In this document: positions 63,301-64,000 of the stretch, in pieces
Layout: every line of letters begins with the position of its first letter
Position numbering within the stretch: position 1 is the first letter of the stretch
DNA from: Paragordius varius
Lineage: Eukaryota; Nematomorpha
NCBI GenBank assembly: GCA_964247055.1
Contig: OZ176053.1
Coordinates: forward strand, 6,882,001-6,946,000
Direction: 5' to 3'
DNA: 64,000 bases
The notes under the pieces: model-generated
Told to the model about the DNA's origin: nothing
Database searches by the model: none
What the model saw: the letters and a program-made list of their open reading frames with translations, nothing else
Position numbers and translations under genes: made by a program

Positions 63301-63690
63301 ATATTTAGGGTGATTTCGAAACATTTGAGGTTAAATCGTCAAGGGTCAATTTGAAGTGTTCAATGAATTTAATGTGTAAAATATATATTAAGTAGCATTA
63401 AGATAGACTAAATAAGTCCTTTGCCACGCAAAATTGTATAATAATGATTTATTTCACAAAAAAATATGGTCGATTTTCATTGTGATTGATTTAACGTAAA
63501 TATTAGAGGAACATGGAGTTCTGGGCTACATGGGGATGGAGAGGCCGTAACCGGCGTCGATCAAACAGCATCCGGGCCCTTGTTTCAAATGAGGCCTTAT
63601 CCAAGTCCCGGGGACATTCTTAAGAGGAAAGAAAAGGCACAAAAGTCAACAATATCTAAAAAGAAAAAACAGCAAAAACCACGACCCTAA
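50514..63690 (+). CDS. PQBP1: Polyglutamine-binding protein 1, WW-domain splicing factor
   Basis: Exons 50514-50571, 50596-50719, 51124-51237, 51262-51365, 57596-57657, 61562-61757, 62168-62219, 63507-63690. Total 894 nt, 297 aa (human 265). Start [19 protein letters not shown] matches human [32 protein letters not shown] block follows. The WW domain gives [19 protein letters not shown], then VSWLVPNHP (human FDPSCGLPYYWN..VSWLSPHDP). The C-terminus has [20 protein letters not shown] (human DPMDPSSYSDAPRGTWSTG) and [15 protein letters not shown], the intrinsically disordered motif that binds the U5-15kD/Dim1 protein. It works in the nucleus in pre-mRNA splicing. The RD/ER repeats of vertebrates are replaced by an acidic Asp run (61600-61640). 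Odd: the third coding block is split by a 24-nt GT..AG stretch (51238-51261); read through, it would add eight residues inside the WW domain. The donor after 61757 is weak. AATAAA at about 63808. Confidence 0.93.
50572..50595 (+). other. Second 24-nt intron of PQBP1, between exons 1 and 2
   Basis: gtttattttaattttatgttttag lies between aaagaag and ttaatcaag. It starts GT and ends TTTTAG. Removing it joins KRGIIKE to [12 protein letters not shown], as in PQBP1 of other animals (human KHLEPEPEEEIIAEDYD). Read through it is in frame for length (24 nt) but contains a TAA/TTAG-type interruption depending on frame; after the leftover G the next codons are GTT TAT TTT AAT TTT ATG TTT TAG? in phase, ending with a stop close to its 3' end, so splicing is favoured. 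Confidence 0.6.
51238..51261 (+). other. Candidate 24-nt micro-intron in the PQBP1 WW domain
   Basis: gtattattttttcttcatttatag: it begins GT, has a pyrimidine tract and ends AG. Its length is a multiple of three and it has no stop. Removing it restores [12 protein letters not shown], which aligns residue for residue with human FDPSCGLPYYWN. Keeping it inserts [12 protein letters not shown] residues into the first loop of the WW domain. Other introns in this window that I could measure are 70 nt or longer apart from a 24-nt one after exon 1 (50572-50595). Confidence 0.6.
51741..51929. repeat. Direct repeat, copy 2, in PQBP1 intron
   Basis: Begins tggcgtcgaagtagtttgat and ends gataccccaatttgaatcg, matching copy 1 at 50277-50457 in the same orientation with moderate divergence. 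The two copies bracket the promoter-proximal exons. Confidence 0.7.
52010..52931 (-). mobile_element. Older LINE copy, 3' portion (interrupted by a younger LINE)
   Basis: On the minus strand this matches residues ~50-390 of the 1005-aa LINE protein (endonuclease and linker), for example ETRF..NGG, then TQHKLIVAF and RTKTKSQ. Several frame changes and stops are present. The piece at 56577-57285 is the 5' part of the same copy: the two meet exactly at the 14-bp duplication left by the inserted element. It does not reach the RT domain on its low-coordinate side. Confidence 0.82.
52946..56562 (-). mobile_element. Full-length LINE with intact ORF, inserted in an older copy
   Basis: A 3617-bp element on the minus strand. 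It is flanked by the perfect 14-bp target duplication TTACAAGAAACACG (minus-strand reading; 52932-52945 and 56563-56576). It has a 595-bp 5' UTR (55968-56562), one ORF (next entry), and almost no 3' UTR: the stop TGA at 52950-52952 is followed only by ttga. The 3' end acttgattga suggests a short TTGA repeat instead of a poly-A tail. It is less AT-rich than its flanks. The clean ends and open frame point to a recent insertion. Lies in PQBP1 intron 4 (51366-57595). Confidence 0.88.
52950..55967 (-). CDS. LINE endonuclease / reverse transcriptase with internal PHD finger
   Basis: 1005 aa, uninterrupted. The APE-type endonuclease spans about 15-250: GTWNVGTL (N), LQETR (E at 48), GDFNGHIG (151-158), SQIDFVLLN (216-224). 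The linker contains a WWW tract (324-326). Reverse transcriptase spans about 500-735: [58 protein letters not shown] (691-694), [15 protein letters not shown]. Then a C4HC3 PHD-type finger: C743, C746, C757, C760, H765, C768, C783, C786. The C-terminal region has [20 protein letters not shown] and [10 protein letters not shown] and ends HAGQTTT. The protein would copy its own RNA at a nicked chromosomal site. The RT and the LRYWGHIER block recall the RTE clade. A PHD finger at this place is not a standard feature of RTE proteins that I know. Confidence 0.9.
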   Translation of the reverse strand: MLPEKKSFNIKNNNFKFGTWNVGTLVGKAWMIINAIKEQKLDICCLQETRFKNGGNYQHEGFTLYYEGGKSGKSGVAIAINDQIKDNIIDITRHNDRIIQMRVALNNTTLNILSIYTPQQGQNETTKQEFWNQLYQIAQNVPTNDILLIGGDFNGHIGMHADGYEGIHGGVGIGSRNKEGETLLEFCSAANLLICNTHFCKKPSQIHTYKSGNHTSQIDFVLLNQQLRKIITNFKTYEYDTQHKLIVAFLIINKNRPSPKKLPQLNVAKLNDPKTKHQYINQITPELKHSPNNVHDGWEHLKNTLLSNVSKICGRKRTKTKSQWWWQSDIKPLLNEKRDAFKKWKASKHDDDKHFYIMVKKRVKKIIADKMNERCLEMAKKLEGEIKNLKVFKTLKNINNNKKDIRVVKAIKDKNNNTVTDTLSIQNVWTQYMQNTLNFQHSNVEIPNLPPVIGPPPIITAEDVSLAMQKCKINKASGPTEIKTEMYKNIPEAITYFTELFNLIIMEEKIPNDWNQSVIIPIYKNKGDMLNCASYRPLKLLEHATKLFEIIIEKKIRQLCSIDENQFGFQQGISTSDAIFILRRLQENYRCKNKTLYHIFIDLSRAFDCIPRSMITFALRKKEIPEWIIRIINLLYENTTSCVRTPVGDTNQFPVTVGLHQGSILSPLLFIIIMDVITDNIKTGLPFEMMYADDIILTATSETDIINKYNLWKSIEKFGLKINTDKTKALITGSPVPVIKFPCSICHSEVKLNSIKCTKCQLWVHKKCSQIKGSLLGIENFICKACATPDINPNNPTQTTYLPTTNIEIVNKYNYLGDTIAADMNIKNAITTRSHQAWAKFHQLKYIMKHKHISNPNKGKIYTIAIRPALTYASECWPLNQTNENKLCDIERKILNSCLTNQYHNDKPNNNKSIHNLFHIAPMSSFLRANRLRYWGHIERSNSWINKIRSFHPNGNLKRGRPYHDWEKTLSNDLHLTQLNKDDCLDRKLFRSRIWKLAHAGQTTT
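56577..57285 (-). mobile_element. Older LINE copy, 5' portion
   Basis: The minus strand carries a 5' UTR close to that of the intact element (shared landmarks: cctcttaactcggaggagag, ctcccactccatctttcg, ccgccacgccccacacac), then the ORF start [15 protein letters not shown] and onward to the site of the duplication at residue ~48. The UTR is visibly diverged from the younger copy. It ends against a (TA)n run at 57292-57316. Confidence 0.82.
57292..57316. repeat. (TA)n microsatellite
   Basis: An alternating AT run at the 5' boundary of the older LINE copy; it may have been the insertion target. Confidence 0.9.
57838..58720 (+). repeat. Left arm of a ~0.85-kb inverted repeat, with broken MADF/Myb-like ORF
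   Basis: Nearly the whole arm is mirrored at 60205-61060 (for example catgcatgcaaaatccaaag, ctgtcagggcaatgc, and ccgccaattttcacccttca). At 58396 an ATG opens [20 protein letters not shown], followed by a stop, then [20 protein letters not shown]. It is the counterpart of the intact 79-codon frame in the right arm. Confidence 0.75.
58900..59715 (-). pseudogene. PIF/Harbinger transposase remnant
   Basis: The minus strand shows [20 protein letters not shown], then in a shifted frame [34 protein letters not shown] and [12 protein letters not shown] (the first catalytic Asp of the HARBI1-type nuclease), then further shifted pieces with [12 protein letters not shown] and [14 protein letters not shown] (second Asp region). 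Several breaks, so no working nuclease. In PIF/Harbinger elements a nuclease works together with a Myb/MADF-like partner, and both are represented here. Confidence 0.75.
59735..60210. repeat. Inner palindrome of the Harbinger complex
   Basis: The 59735-59890 block (gcgcctggctat, aatctacg.attaat, gcacttgcgagcgattgatt) is mirrored at 60045-60210 (aatcaatcgctcgcaagtgc, attaattcgtagatt, atagccaggcgc), with about 150 bp between. It looks like a Harbinger MITE or a terminal-repeat junction. Confidence 0.7.
60205..61060 (-). repeat. Right arm of the inverted repeat, with intact short MADF/Myb-like ORF
   Basis: The reverse complement of the left arm, with a small amount of divergence. On the minus strand 60275-60514 encodes 79 aa ([20 protein letters not shown], then [20 protein letters not shown]), resembling the MADF/Myb-SANT-like partner of Harbinger transposases. 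Short against that family's usual length, so probably a remnant. Confidence 0.72.
61340..61450. mobile_element. hAT MITE, right half
   Basis: Shares gcagtctttagtttgaaatc and the end gtcttggacacccctg with the MITE at 37090-37388. The left end was not found. Confidence 0.6.
62640..63365. mobile_element. Fold-back repeat in PQBP1 intron
   Basis: Left blocks ttcaaattcactcttgaac and ttcaaattcacccttgaac are mirrored on the right by gtaaatttgaattgtcaa, gttcaagggttaatttgaa and gtcaagggtcaatttgaa. The outer ends carry taccctaaaaatata and atttagggtgat. The arms face each other about a centre near 63000. No coding capacity. Confidence 0.6.
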
Positions 63691-64000
63691 AATATTACAT
63701 ATTTATGTATATGATTGATAAATTAAAAATATATTGATTTATATACATGTTGTATAAAGACAAAATTTGTTTTTAAACATTATTTTTTGTAAGTATATAC
63801 AATTCGGAATAAAATATAAAATGAATATTATATAATATTATGATGAATGCATGATATATCATAGAAGGACATTAATTTGAGATCATATAGCAAAGGATAT
63901 TATATTAACACTAATTTTTGAAATCTTTTTTATTTTGAATTATTAGTTTTAATTATGGGTGTAAAATAGCGCCATTCTTGTTTGATAGCATTTCGCATAT
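63691..64000. other. PQBP1 3' UTR and flank
   Basis: AATAAA at about 63808 is the likely polyadenylation signal. Nothing else seen. Confidence 0.6.

Noticed and set aside
1-64000. CRISPR arrays, operons, Shine-Dalgarno sites, prophage or LTR/retroviral elements.
   Set aside because: The sequence is eukaryotic with spliced genes; no direct-repeat/spacer array, paired LTRs or capsid/envelope-like frames were seen.

Overview
The window is very AT-rich eukaryotic nuclear DNA with spliced protein-coding genes. GT-AG introns are mostly 70-700 bp, with a few of several kb. The genes are animal ones: FIT-family lipid enzyme, PQBP1, an SR protein with a zinc knuckle, an SLC7 light chain and M13 peptidases. 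I read it as an AT-rich invertebrate metazoan; the phylum cannot be settled from this sequence alone. No LTR, retroviral or capsid-bearing element was seen, and no CRISPR array or rRNA.

Layout: (1) 1-11.6 kb holds two tandem + strand M13 (neprilysin-like) metallopeptidase genes. Only the 3' end of the first is in the window. The second is complete, with 16 exons rebuilt in frame to 653 aa. A hammerhead-ribozyme repeat lies upstream of the second gene, and a decayed inverted copy lies just downstream. (2) 12.0-14.7 kb is a decayed hAT transposon with intact ends and a perfect 8-bp target duplication. (3) 15.2-16.6 kb is a single-exon F-box gene (-). (4) 17.7-21.3 kb is an SR splicing factor (+) with a TATA promoter candidate and a non-coding leader. 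(5) 22.6-25.6 kb is a FIT (fat storage-inducing, acyl-CoA diphosphatase) gene (-), divergent from (6) 26.2-36.5 kb, an SLC7 amino-acid transporter light chain (+). Its 4.5-kb second intron holds an RTE-type LINE and a 1.1-kb CACTA-like element. (7) 38.6-40.7 kb is an orphan two-exon gene (-). (8) 41-50 kb is gene-poor, with LINE debris and palindromic MITEs. (9) 50.5-63.7 kb is PQBP1 (+). Its introns hold a nested pair of LINEs, one with an intact 1005-aa ORF, a Harbinger inverted-repeat complex and a fold-back element.

Functional links: the SR protein and PQBP1 both act in pre-mRNA splicing. FIT and SLC7 share one short divergent intergenic region, so they may share promoter elements; this is inference. 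The points most worth a second look are the canonical type-I hammerhead, a 24-nt GT..AG segment that interrupts the PQBP1 WW domain, an apparently intact LINE with a PHD finger between its reverse-transcriptase core and C-terminus, and the insertion of that LINE into an older copy of its own family.
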